DNA of 64,000 bases, from the NCBI RefSeq assembly GCF_016918015.1, contig NZ_JAERMK010000001.1:1-64000 (forward strand). The letters are read 5' to 3'. Position numbers and translations under genes: made by a program. This DNA is from Glycomyces sp. YM15 (GTDB lineage Bacteria; Actinomycetota; Actinomycetes; Mycobacteriales; Micromonosporaceae). Below, one piece after another: positions 56,995-64,000 of this stretch; within the stretch, counting starts at the first letter, position 1; each line of letters begins with the position of its first letter. Below the pieces are notes generated by a model. The model saw only the letters and a program-made list of their open reading frames with translations. It had not been told where the DNA came from and did not search any database.

Positions 56995-57612
56995 CTATTC
57001 GGCTTCCTGGGCTTCCTTCTGCTCGGCCTCGGCGATGACGCGCTCGGCGACGGCGCGCATGGAGAGGCGGTGGTCCATCGCGGCGCGCTGGATCCAGCGG
57101 AACGCGTCGGGCTCGGGCATGCCGTACTGGGTCATGAGCAGGCCCTTGGCGCGGTCGACGAGCTTGCGGACCTCGAGGCGCTCGGTGAGGTTCGCGACCT
57201 CCTTCTCGAGGGCGGTCATCTCGGCGAAGCGGGTGAGGGAGAGCTCGATCGCGGGGACGAGGTCCGACTTCTGGAAGGGCTTCACGAGGTAGGCCATGGC
57301 GCCGGCGGACTGGGCGCGGCTGATGAGATCGCGCTGGCTGAAGGCGGTGAGGATCACGACCGGGGCGATGCGCGCGGAGACGATCTTCTCCGCGGCCTGG
57401 AGGCCGTCCATGATCGGCATCTGGATATCGCAGATGACCAGGTCGGGCTGGTGCTCCTGGGCGAGGCGCACGGCGGCTTCGCCGTCGGCGGCCTCGGCCA
57501 CGACCTCGTAGCCCTCCTCGGTGAGCATCTCGGCCAGGTCGAGGCGAATGAGCCCCTCGTCTTCGGCGATGAGCACGCGCTTGCGCGGCTCCTCGGCGGC
57601 CTTGCTCGTCAT
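56995..57612 (-). CDS. pdtaR: PdtaR-like response regulator with ANTAR RNA-binding domain
   Basis: A 205-residue protein. Receiver domain (about 12-125) with acidic pair in LIAEDEGLIRLDL and phospho-acceptor Asp62 (VICDIQMPIMDG), Lys in AYLVKPFQKSDL. The C-terminal ANTAR domain (about 140-195: LEVRKLVDRAKGLLMTQYGM, FRWIQRAAMDHRLSMRAVAE) binds nascent RNA dual hairpins for antitermination. ATG at 57612 with GGAAAGG upstream. The partner kinase PdtaS is not in the window. Its position beside polA matches Rv1626/Rv1629. Confidence 0.94.
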   Translation of the reverse strand: MTSKAAEEPRKRVLIAEDEGLIRLDLAEMLTEEGYEVVAEAADGEAAVRLAQEHQPDLVICDIQMPIMDGLQAAEKIVSARIAPVVILTAFSQRDLISRAQSAGAMAYLVKPFQKSDLVPAIELSLTRFAEMTALEKEVANLTERLEVRKLVDRAKGLLMTQYGMPEPDAFRWIQRAAMDHRLSMRAVAERVIAEAEQKEAQEAE

Positions 57613-57902
57613 GCGGGTCCGTACCTTTCCTGCGCGGATGGACGTGGGGGCGTGCGAAGGTTCAGGCACACCAGGACGCTAGCTTAGCCGCAGCCTCTCG
57701 GGCCCGCACGTTCCTATGCCGAGCGTTTCGGACGATGGAACCGAAACGTGAGCGGCGCAACGCCGCCGTGGTCTTCGCGGTCGGGCGGCCGGAGGTGACC
57801 TCGGCCGCTGCGCCGGAACCGCTCCGGGCCGGGACCGGCTGGCCGGCGCCGGTCTCGGACCGGGTATCATTTGCAGCGGCTCCGGCGCACTGTCCGGTGC
57901 TC

Positions 57903-57976
57903 GGCCCGGTATTCCAACTGGCAGAGAAGACGGATTCAAAACCCGTACAGTGTGGGTTCGAATCCCACCCGGGCTA
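57903..57976 (+). tRNA. tRNA-Leu(CAA), short variable arm
   Basis: A 74-nt cloverleaf. Acceptor GGCCCGG pairs with CCGGGCT (one G-U) and is followed by A73. Anticodon stem ACGGA/CCCGT has an A-C mismatch next to the loop TTCAAAA, anticodon CAA. T-arm GTGGG-TTCGAAT-CCCAC. The variable region is only about 5 nt (ACAGT), whereas bacterial tRNA-Leu normally has a long class II arm. CCA is not encoded. A TATCAT -10-like element is about 40 bp upstream. Its 3' 20 bp recur at 58867. Confidence 0.75.
57956..57975. repeat. Att-like direct repeat, copy in tRNA-Leu 3' end
   Basis: The 20 bp GTTCGAATCCCACCCGGGCT span the T-loop to the acceptor end of tRNA-Leu. They are repeated exactly 911 bp downstream in the same orientation. 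Confidence 0.85.
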
Positions 57977-58008
57977 CTTCGGGGAAACCCGGCTCAAGCG
58001 CCGAAAAG

Positions 58009-58050
58009 CCGCCGCCAACCAGGTGAGACACCGGTCAGCGGCGGTTTCTT
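58009..58050 (+). terminator. Terminator of tRNA-Leu
   Basis: CCGCCGC/GCGGCGG stem with an inner ACC/GGT pairing, then TTTCTTCTTG. It lies 32 bp past the tRNA. Confidence 0.8.
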
Positions 58051-58242
58051 CTTGTGCGGGGCTGTGCCGCTTTTGGACGCTCTGTGCGGCCGTCCGTGGA
58101 CGTGGCGCGGACGGGATCCAGGCGTCGTCCATGAACCGGCGGTCCTTTGGGGACAGTGCGTATTCCCTGGTCTTCTTCCGATCCACCGGTAGGCTCCCGG
58201 GCCGACCATGCCGCCGGTCGGCGCGGAGAAGGGCGTGACGGT

Positions 58243-58272
58243 GCCGCCCAGGCTCGACTGAACCTGGGCGGC
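58243..58272 (-). terminator. Terminator of the IPT/TIG gene
   Basis: A perfect 10-bp stem GCCGCCCAGG/CCTGGGCGGC with a 10-nt loop, 21 bp past the stop of the TIG gene on the minus strand. Confidence 0.8.
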
Positions 58273-58293
58273 AGTGGCCGTTTGCGTCCGTGG

Positions 58294-58611
58294 TCAGGAC
58301 CGGACGGTGAACTTGATCCGGTTGCTCTCCCCAGTGCCGTTGGACACCGAGATCTGACCGCCGCCGGCGGACAGGCCCCGCGGGACACGCACCTTCACCT
58401 GGTTGTCCTCACCGCGGTGGACAACCTCGCCGCGGCGAGAATCCTGCCCGACCTGGAAGGTGCACTTGTCCACCGACACCAGGTGGCTGCCCCTGATGGT
58501 GATGGTGTCGCCCTCCCTGCCGGACTCCGGCGACGCCTGCTCGATGCTCGGCGCCCGAGTGTCGAGGTCGCGGTCGCGGTCGAGTTCGGGCCGCTGCTGT
58601 GCCTGTGTCAT
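58294..58611 (-). CDS. Small IPT/TIG-domain protein
   Basis: A 105-residue protein. A charged N-terminal 20 residues (TQAQQRPELDRDRDLDTR) precede an IPT/TIG immunoglobulin-like domain: APSIEQASPESGREGDTITI, RGSHLVSVDKCTFQVGQD, VPRGLSAGGGQISVSN, RIKFTVRS. No signal peptide or anchor is seen, so it is either cytoplasmic or uses another export route. ATG at 58611 after GGGGGAACAAG. It is the only credible gene between the two att-like repeats. Function unknown. Confidence 0.78.
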   Translation of the reverse strand: MTQAQQRPELDRDRDLDTRAPSIEQASPESGREGDTITIRGSHLVSVDKCTFQVGQDSRRGEVVHRGEDNQVKVRVPRGLSAGGGQISVSNGTGESNRIKFTVRS

Positions 58612-59058
58612 CTTGTTCCCCCGTGATCGATGCCTGACTCCGGATGATCCGAAAGTCGCTCACACCAGATTCTGCGGGAGACGGAAGCGTGCATGGCTGA
58701 ATCCGCGATCGTCGAGCTGTCAGAAATGCGACACACTCATCACAGGCCAAGCCCGACGGCACCGATCCATTCCGACTACGATGCGCCGGCGGAGGCGACG
58801 TGGATGGTGACCCGCGTTGCCCGCAAACCCGCCGGCGAGGCTCCATATGCGGGCCCCGCAGCGCGTGTTCGAATCCCACCCGGGCTGCCGATGCCTCGGG
58901 CGGCGCCCCTTATGGAGTGCCGTTTCATATTGCGATCGCATTGCGGCGCTCCGTAATCGGAGCAGTGGCACGATCCGGGGAGTGCGCGCCTCGCGTACGG
59001 GTTCTATGGTTCTCATCGAAAGCGTCGAACACATCTCACACCTGAGGCAGGGCGAGCG
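58612..59058. other. Non-coding stretch containing the right att-like repeat
   Basis: The 447 bp between the TIG gene and the acidic repeat protein have short open frames, but none with a ribosome site or family features. The second copy of the 20-bp repeat is at 58867-58886. The sequence after it is locally less GC-rich and includes a TTGCGATCGCATT dyad. It probably includes divergent promoters for the TIG and repeat-protein genes. Confidence 0.6.
58867..58886. repeat. Att-like direct repeat, distal copy
   Basis: Exact second copy of GTTCGAATCCCACCCGGGCT, in the same orientation as the tRNA. Upstream sequence does not complete a cloverleaf (T-stem partner is GCGTG, no AGCCCGG-type 5' acceptor), so this is a tRNA fragment, not a gene. 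Confidence 0.85.
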
Positions 59059-59550
59059 ATGAGCGAATTTGACACGGTCGAAGACGACTACGGCACGGAC
59101 GGTTACGGAACCGACTCGACCGAGGAGTTTTCCACTGAGGACTCGACGTCGTACTCGGACGACTCGTACACCGCGGACGCGTACGCCGACGACACCGCTT
59201 CGGACGACGTCTACTCAGCGGTCGCGGACACCGACGTCGACGGCGACGGGGTGAACGAGTCGGTGTCCTACGACACCGACGGGGACGGCTACAGCGAGAC
59301 CGTCGAGTCCGATATGGACGGCGACGGCTGGATCGACACGGTCGCGACCGACGCGGACGGCGACGGGTACGCCGAGACCCTCCTCGTGGACAGCGACGGC
59401 GACACGTACCTCGACACGTACGCCACCGACACCGACCTCGACGGCTTCACTGACACCGTGGAGGCCGACACCGACGGCGACGGCTTCCTCGACACGTACG
59501 CCGAGGACGCCGACGGCGACGGCAACTACGAGACCGTGCAGGCGATCTAG
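59059..59550 (+). CDS. Acidic Asp-rich 13-residue-repeat protein (Ca2+-binding-like)
   Basis: A 163-residue, strongly acidic protein. After a Tyr/Ser/Thr/Asp-rich start (DYGTDGYGTDSTEEFSTEDS), residues about 57-158 contain eight consecutive 13-residue units of the type V-x-x-D-x-D-G-D-G-x-x-x-T, for example VESDMDGDGWIDT and VATDADGDGYAET. The DxDxDG cores resemble calcium loops of EF-hand, dockerin and thrombospondin type 3 repeats. No signal peptide is visible. ATG at 59059 after GGGCGAG. A terminator follows. It lies just outside the tRNA-bounded islet. Metal binding is inferred. Confidence 0.8.
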   Translation: MSEFDTVEDDYGTDGYGTDSTEEFSTEDSTSYSDDSYTADAYADDTASDDVYSAVADTDVDGDGVNESVSYDTDGDGYSETVESDMDGDGWIDTVATDADGDGYAETLLVDSDGDTYLDTYATDTDLDGFTDTVEADTDGDGFLDTYAEDADGDGNYETVQAI

Positions 59551-59562
59551 ACCAAGTCGAAG

Positions 59563-59590
59563 CCGCCGCCGACCGGCAGGTCGGCGGCGG
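59563..59590. terminator. Bidirectional terminator, repeat protein / epimerase
   Basis: A perfect 12-bp stem (CCGCCGCCGACC and complement) with a 4-nt loop, followed by TTCTCG, between convergent genes. Confidence 0.9.
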
Positions 59591-59605
59591 TTCTCGCGTG
59601 CCCGT

Positions 59606-60637
59606 TCAGCGCAGGGGCGCGTTCGCGAAGTCCGCCATGCCCTCGGCGAAGGCGGTCTCGGCGCGGAAGCCGAGGGCCTCGGCGGCGAGGTCGGGAGCGG
59701 CGACGACGTGGCGGACGTCGCCCATCCGGTACTCGCCGGTGACGACCGGGGCAGCGGCGCCCTCGAATCCGGCCGCGAGGGCATCGGCCATGTCGGCGAC
59801 GGTGTGCGGTTCGCCGCTGGCGACGTTGGCGGCACCGGTCCAGTCCGAGTCGAGGGCGAGCAGGTTGGCGCGGGCGACGTCGGCGACGTGCACGAAGTCG
59901 CGGGTCTGGCGGCCGTCCTCGAAGACGCGGGGGGCCCGGCCCGCTTCGAGGGCGCTGCGGAAGATGCTGGCGACGCCCGCATAGGGCGTGTCGCGGGGCA
60001 TCCGGGGGCCGTAGACGTTGTGGTAGCGCAGGGCGCACACGGTCGCTCCGGATTCGCGGCCGTAGAGGAACGACAGATGCTCGGTGTGGACCTTCGTGGC
60101 GGCGTACACGTTACGCGGATCGAGCGCGGCGTCCTCGCGGACCGGAGCCCAGGCGAGGTCCGAACCGCAACGGCCGCAGCGCGGTTCGAAGCGGCCGGCG
60201 TCGAGGTCGGTGCGGCGCCTCGGTTCGGCGCGCACGTCGCCGTGGGAAGGGCAGCGGTAGCGGCCCTCGCCGTAGACGACCATGGAGGAGGCCACCACGA
60301 GGCGGCCGTCGAAGCGCCGCCGCCACAGGGCCCGCAGCAGGTTCGCGGTGCCCAGGTCGTTGTCGGCCGCGTACGCGGCCACGTCGTCGAAGTCGACGCC
60401 GAGGCCGACGCGGGCGGCCTGGTGGCAGACCGCGTCCACGCCTTCGACCGCGTCCCGCAGCGCGGTCTCGTCGGCGAGGTCGCCCACGATCAACTCCGCC
60501 GCGGACGGCAGGTCCTTCGGAACCCCTTCATGGGCGGCGAGGGAGTCGAGGATCACCACTTCATCGCCGCGGGCGACGAGCCGGTCGACGATGTGGCCGC
60601 CGATGAATCCGGCGCCGCCGGTCACGAGCACGCGCAT
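59606..60637 (-). CDS. NAD-dependent sugar-nucleotide epimerase/dehydratase with zinc-knuckle insertion
   Basis: An extended-SDR enzyme of 343 residues. GxxGxxG is TGGAGFIG (6-13), the catalytic Ser/Tyr/Lys are in VVASSMVVYGEG and Tyr178-xxx-Lys182 (VYAATK), with PRDTPYAGVASIFRSALEAG and DGRQTRDFVHVADVARANLL further on. An insertion after VYGEG (residues 127-160) brings Cys129, His132, Cys154 and Cys157 (CPSH, CGRCG), probably a zinc site. ATG at 60637 with GAAAGG 6 nt upstream. The next gene upstream is a membrane glycosyltransferase-like protein, so the pair may modify a cell-surface glycan. Confidence 0.92.
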   Translation of the reverse strand: MRVLVTGGAGFIGGHIVDRLVARGDEVVILDSLAAHEGVPKDLPSAAELIVGDLADETALRDAVEGVDAVCHQAARVGLGVDFDDVAAYAADNDLGTANLLRALWRRRFDGRLVVASSMVVYGEGRYRCPSHGDVRAEPRRRTDLDAGRFEPRCGRCGSDLAWAPVREDAALDPRNVYAATKVHTEHLSFLYGRESGATVCALRYHNVYGPRMPRDTPYAGVASIFRSALEAGRAPRVFEDGRQTRDFVHVADVARANLLALDSDWTGAANVASGEPHTVADMADALAAGFEGAAAPVVTGEYRMGDVRHVVAAPDLAAEALGFRAETAFAEGMADFANAPLR

Positions 60638-60656
60638 GAACTGCCTTTCGTTCGGG

Positions 60657-61943
60657 TCACCACTGCACGCGCAGTGCGGCGGCGAGGAGGACGGCAACGG
60701 CCAGTTGGAGGGCCAGCCAGGCCCGGGGCCGGGTCAGGGCGCATCCGGCGAGGAGCACCAAGGGCATGAACGGCTGCCAGATGCGTTCTACCTCCGACGA
60801 CGACATGCCCGAGAGGTCCGCGATGGCGACGGCGGCGAGGCACGAGCCCACCACTATCCACATGCGGCGTCGGCGCAGGCGGGCCAGCGCGACCGCGATC
60901 GCGGGGCCGAGCGCGAGCGCGAACACGGCGAGGTTGGCGTACAGGAAGTACCAGTAGCCGCGGTCGGAGGCCACACCCGCGTAGTAGCGGTCGCGGGTGG
61001 TGTGGAGGCCTTCGAGCCACCAGTAGCCCCACGCGAGCGGCAGCAGGATCACCAGTGCCGCGAGGGCGCCCCCGGCGAGGATGATCCGCCAGCGTCGCCG
61101 CATGACCGCCACGACCAGGAACGGGATCGCCAACAGCGCGGCCGAGAACGACAGCATCAGCGCCGCTCCCGCGAGCAGTCCCCCGGCGACCGTCAGCCAT
61201 GCCGCCTTCGCGCCGCGGCGGCCGGTGGCGAGTATGAGGCAGGCGACGGCGGCGAGCGTGACGCCGCCGAAGATGATGTCGGCGTTGCTGTGCCAGAACG
61301 CGGCCGGGGTGATGACGAGGAACGGCGCGGCGCGGCGGGCGAGCCGCTCCCCCGCGACGTCCCGGGCGATCACGAGCGCGGCGGCGATCGCCGCGGCGGC
61401 GCCGAGGAGCGCCAGGGTGTTCTCGAAGATCAGGCCCTTGAGCCCGATCTGCGCCGCGGTCCAGAGGAACAGGACGAGCCCGGGCGGGTGGGACTGCAGG
61501 TGGATGGCGAAGTGGTCGGTGGCCTGGATGTCGGTGTAGGTCTCCAGGAAGGCGCTGGCGCCGCCCGCGTCGTCGACGTAGTGGATCGGGTCGCCGTAGT
61601 GGTGGTGGATGTCGGTCCACGTGAGCGGATGCGAGTGGGCGAACGCGAGCGCGAGGCTGATCGCGACGCCGCCCAGGGCCGTGGCGAGGACGACCCAGCG
61701 CCAGCGCCGGCGCGCCGCGACCAGCGGCAGGACGGCGATGAGCAGGCCGCCGACCGCGATCGGGACCAGGAGGTCGGGCTCGAAGTGCCATTCCCAGCTG
61801 CCGAACAGCGGCATCGCCCCGAGTTGGAGGCTCGCCTCGGTCGCGGCGAGTTTGCGCTGGCCCAGCAGCCAGGCCGCGTAGAGGGCCAGCGCCCAGCCGG
61901 TGAGGACGGCGGTGTTGAGGATGAGGATGCGGCGCCTGGTCAC
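60657..61943 (-). CDS. Polytopic GT-C-like glycosyltransferase candidate
   Basis: A 428-residue protein with about eleven predicted helices. The first loop contains THPLTWTDIHHHYG-like sequence (actual: HSHPLTWTDIHHHYGDPIHY) with clustered His/Asp, then QSHPPGLVLFLWTAAQIGLK and PAAFWHSNADIIFGG, a pattern found in polyprenyl-phosphate-sugar-dependent GT-C enzymes with an acidic catalytic loop. It starts with GTG at 61943, overlapping the sensor kinase stop by GTGA. It is followed by the epimerase 19 bp later. The donor and acceptor are unknown. Confidence 0.75.
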   Translation of the reverse strand: MTRRRILILNTAVLTGWALALYAAWLLGQRKLAATEASLQLGAMPLFGSWEWHFEPDLLVPIAVGGLLIAVLPLVAARRRWRWVVLATALGGVAISLALAFAHSHPLTWTDIHHHYGDPIHYVDDAGGASAFLETYTDIQATDHFAIHLQSHPPGLVLFLWTAAQIGLKGLIFENTLALLGAAAAIAAALVIARDVAGERLARRAAPFLVITPAAFWHSNADIIFGGVTLAAVACLILATGRRGAKAAWLTVAGGLLAGAALMLSFSAALLAIPFLVVAVMRRRWRIILAGGALAALVILLPLAWGYWWLEGLHTTRDRYYAGVASDRGYWYFLYANLAVFALALGPAIAVALARLRRRRMWIVVGSCLAAVAIADLSGMSSSEVERIWQPFMPLVLLAGCALTRPRAWLALQLAVAVLLAAALRVQW

Positions 61944-63162
61944 CGGCGCGCCCCAGTGGGGATGCGGACGGTGAAGCGGCAGCCGTGCCCGCCGTTCTCG
62001 ACGGTGACGATCCCGCCGTGGGCCTCGATGAGGCCGCGGGTGATGGCGAGGCCGAGCCCGCCGCCGCGGTCGTCCCGGCGGCGGGCCTCGTCGCCGCGGA
62101 AGGCGATGTCGAAGACGCGCGGGAGGTCGTGCTCGGGGATGCCGCCGCACTGGTCGCTGATGTGGACGAGCGCCGCCTCATCGGTGCCGGTGGCCTCGAC
62201 GAGGACGGTGCCGCCGGGCGGGGTGTGGCGGATGGCGTTGTCGAAGAGGTTGTCGAGGGCGCGGCAGAACTCGCGGGCGGCGACCTCGACCGGAGGGGTG
62301 TCGCCGAGGCGTTCGCGCAGGTCGACGCCTTTGAGTTCGGCGGCGACGCTGGCCCCGGCGAGGGAGTCGGCGACGGCGTCGCAGAGGTGGACGTGCTCGC
62401 TGCCGAGGGTGAGGGAGCCGCTGTTGATGCGGGAGAGCTCGAAGAGGTCGTCGACGAGGGCGGAGAGGCGCTCGGCGTCGGTGCGGATCTGGGAGTGGTA
62501 GCGCTTGACGGTGGCGTCGTCGTCGACCACGTCGTCGTCGAGGGCCTCGGCCATCGCGCGGATCGTGGCGAGGGGGGCGCGGAGGTCGTGGGAGACCCAC
62601 GAGATGAGTTCGCGCCGGGAGGCTTCGAGGGCCCTTTCGCGGCGCTGGGACTCCTCGAGGCGGCGGGAGACGGCGGCGAGTTCCCCGGCGAGGGCGGCGA
62701 GTTCGCCGGGGCCGGTGACGGTGGGGGCGCTGCCGGTGCTGATGCGGCCGTCGACGTCGACCATGGTGCGGGCGTAGGCGCCCACCTGCTTGGCGCCCGC
62801 GTCGATGTCGTCGCCGAGCTGCCAGGCCGCGCCGAGCGCGACGGCGGAGGCGACGATGAGGACCACGAAGAGCACGACCAGGTCGTGCAGGGAGATGAAC
62901 ATGGCCATCGCTGCGGTGACGACGCCGGTCGCGGCGACGAGGACCGAGGAGAGGGCGACGGTGAGGGTCTGGAGGCGGGCGGGGCGGGTGCGCAGGAGCC
63001 GGAGGGCGATGCCGCCGATGAGGCCCGCTACGGCGGAGGCGACGGCGGCGATGGTGATGAGCGCGGCGATGTCGGCGGCGGGGAACTCGAAGGCGACGGC
63101 GATCATCCCGGCGCCGAGGATCGCGGCGAAGAGGACGAGGACGGATCCGAGGTAGCGGCGCA

Positions 63163-63163
<1 letters not shown>
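61940..63163 (-). CDS. Two-component sensor histidine kinase
   Basis: A 407-residue kinase. Four hydrophobic helices in residues 1-115 form a compact sensor; a HAMP-like or linker segment follows. The HisKA box has phospho-His192 in ELISWVSHDLRAPLATIRAM. The HATPase domain shows N-box FCRALDNLFDNAIRHT, G1 ISDQCGGIPEHDLPRVFDIA and G2 DRGGGLGLAITRGLIEAHGG. ATG at 63163 overlaps the regulator stop by one base (TGATG) with GGGAG upstream. Very short outside loops suggest an intramembrane signal. It is probably co-expressed with the GT-C gene. Confidence 0.93.
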
Positions 63164-63852
<689 letters not shown>

Positions 63853-63964
63853 GGGGTAACCATGACCGATCACGGGCCGCTTCGTCATGTGTTGGGCCAA
63901 GACTTTCGCATACCGTAAGGTTGCACGGCCCCGAACGGCCGCCGCGGCGCATAGCATCGGCCGC

Positions 63965-64000
63965 ATGCAGTCGCATCTCCTCGTTCTGGCGAAGGCCCCG
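63965..64000 (+). CDS. Start of a DUF2064 (TIGR04282-type) glycosyltransferase-like gene, partial
   Basis: Twelve codons before the window edge encode MQSHLLVLAKAP. The LxVLAKAP opening is typical of the DUF2064/TIGR04282 nucleotidyltransferase-like fold, which usually continues with P-V-P-G-R-x-K-T-R-L. It is divergent from the response regulator with 112 bp between them. Only the N-terminus is visible. Confidence 0.5.
   Translation, partial: MQSHLLVLAKAP

Noticed and set aside
57735-58238. Plus-strand frame covering tRNA-Leu
   Set aside because: It reads straight through the tRNA and its terminator, so it cannot be a real gene.
58820-58890. Possible second tRNA at the distal 20-bp repeat
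   Set aside because: No matching 5' acceptor strand or T-stem partner upstream; only the 3' fragment is present.
58693-58956. Plus-strand frame starting MAESAIVELSEM
   Set aside because: No Shine-Dalgarno, runs through the att-like repeat, and no recognisable domain. Treated as non-coding.

Overview
The window is about 64 kb of high-GC actinobacterial chromosome. Most of it is core housekeeping sequence. The gene order der-cmk-rluB-scpB-scpA-parA-ald, then NUDIX-pyrG-mctB-like-steA-recN-nadK-tlyA-HAD-TPR-tyrS, then uvrB-coaE-rpsA-polA-pdtaR, matches two blocks I recall from Mycobacterium tuberculosis (around Rv1689-Rv1713 and Rv1626-Rv1633) and from Streptomyces. Frequent GTG/TTG starts, an ANTAR response regulator and SteA-type genes all fit Actinomycetota. 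A Glycomyces/Stackebrandtia-type genus is a guess from the overall layout, not a determination.

Layout. 1-350: the C-terminal end of an IS481-type integrase running into tRNA-Pro(GGG). 0.4-7.7 kb (minus): ribosome GTPase, CMP kinase, pseudouridine synthase, condensin-kleisin ScpAB, ParA, alanine dehydrogenase. 7.9-11.7 kb: NUDIX hydrolase, a TetR/MFS efflux pair around a perfect 24-bp palindrome, and two DUF805 membrane proteins. 11.7-27.6 kb: pyrG, then a tightly coupled envelope and genome-maintenance cluster (alkaline-phosphatase-like membrane protein, GT4, MurJ, MraY/WecA-like protein, MctB-like protein, SteA, RecN, NadK, TlyA), interrupted by a secreted cholesterol oxidase. 27.8-28.8 kb: two SCP2 mini-proteins. 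28.8-35.5 kb: HAD phosphatase, a TPR protein with a roughly 465-residue Arg/Gly-rich tail, TyrRS, and an RNB nuclease carrying two dsRNA-binding domains.

35.5-42 kb is a LacI-controlled sugar cluster (cupin, PmoA-like, Gfo/Idh/MocA, GH3) with palindromic operators. 42-47.5 kb holds an orphan branched-chain-amino-acid-type binding lipoprotein, BioB, an SH3-NlpC/P60 protein that has lost its catalytic Cys behind a long structured leader, and a TerC protein behind a recognisable yybP-ykoY (Mn2+) riboswitch. 47.6-57.6 kb is DNA repair, CoA synthesis and translation (UvrB, CoaE-GrpB, RpsA, PolA, PdtaR).

At 57.9 kb lies a tRNA-Leu(CAA) with an unusually short variable arm. The last 20 bp of its 3' half recur exactly 911 bp downstream, bounding a small islet that carries one IPT/TIG-domain gene; a gene for a 13-residue-repeat acidic Ca-binding-like protein follows immediately outside. 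The window closes with a sugar-nucleotide epimerase, a polytopic GT-C-like protein, a histidine kinase/response regulator pair, and the first codons of a divergent DUF2064-type gene.

The most unusual items are the tRNA-bounded islet, the NlpC/P60 pseudoenzyme, the RNB-dsRBD-dsRBD nuclease and the RGG-tailed TPR protein. I see no CRISPR array, no intact prophage and no complete biosynthetic cluster.
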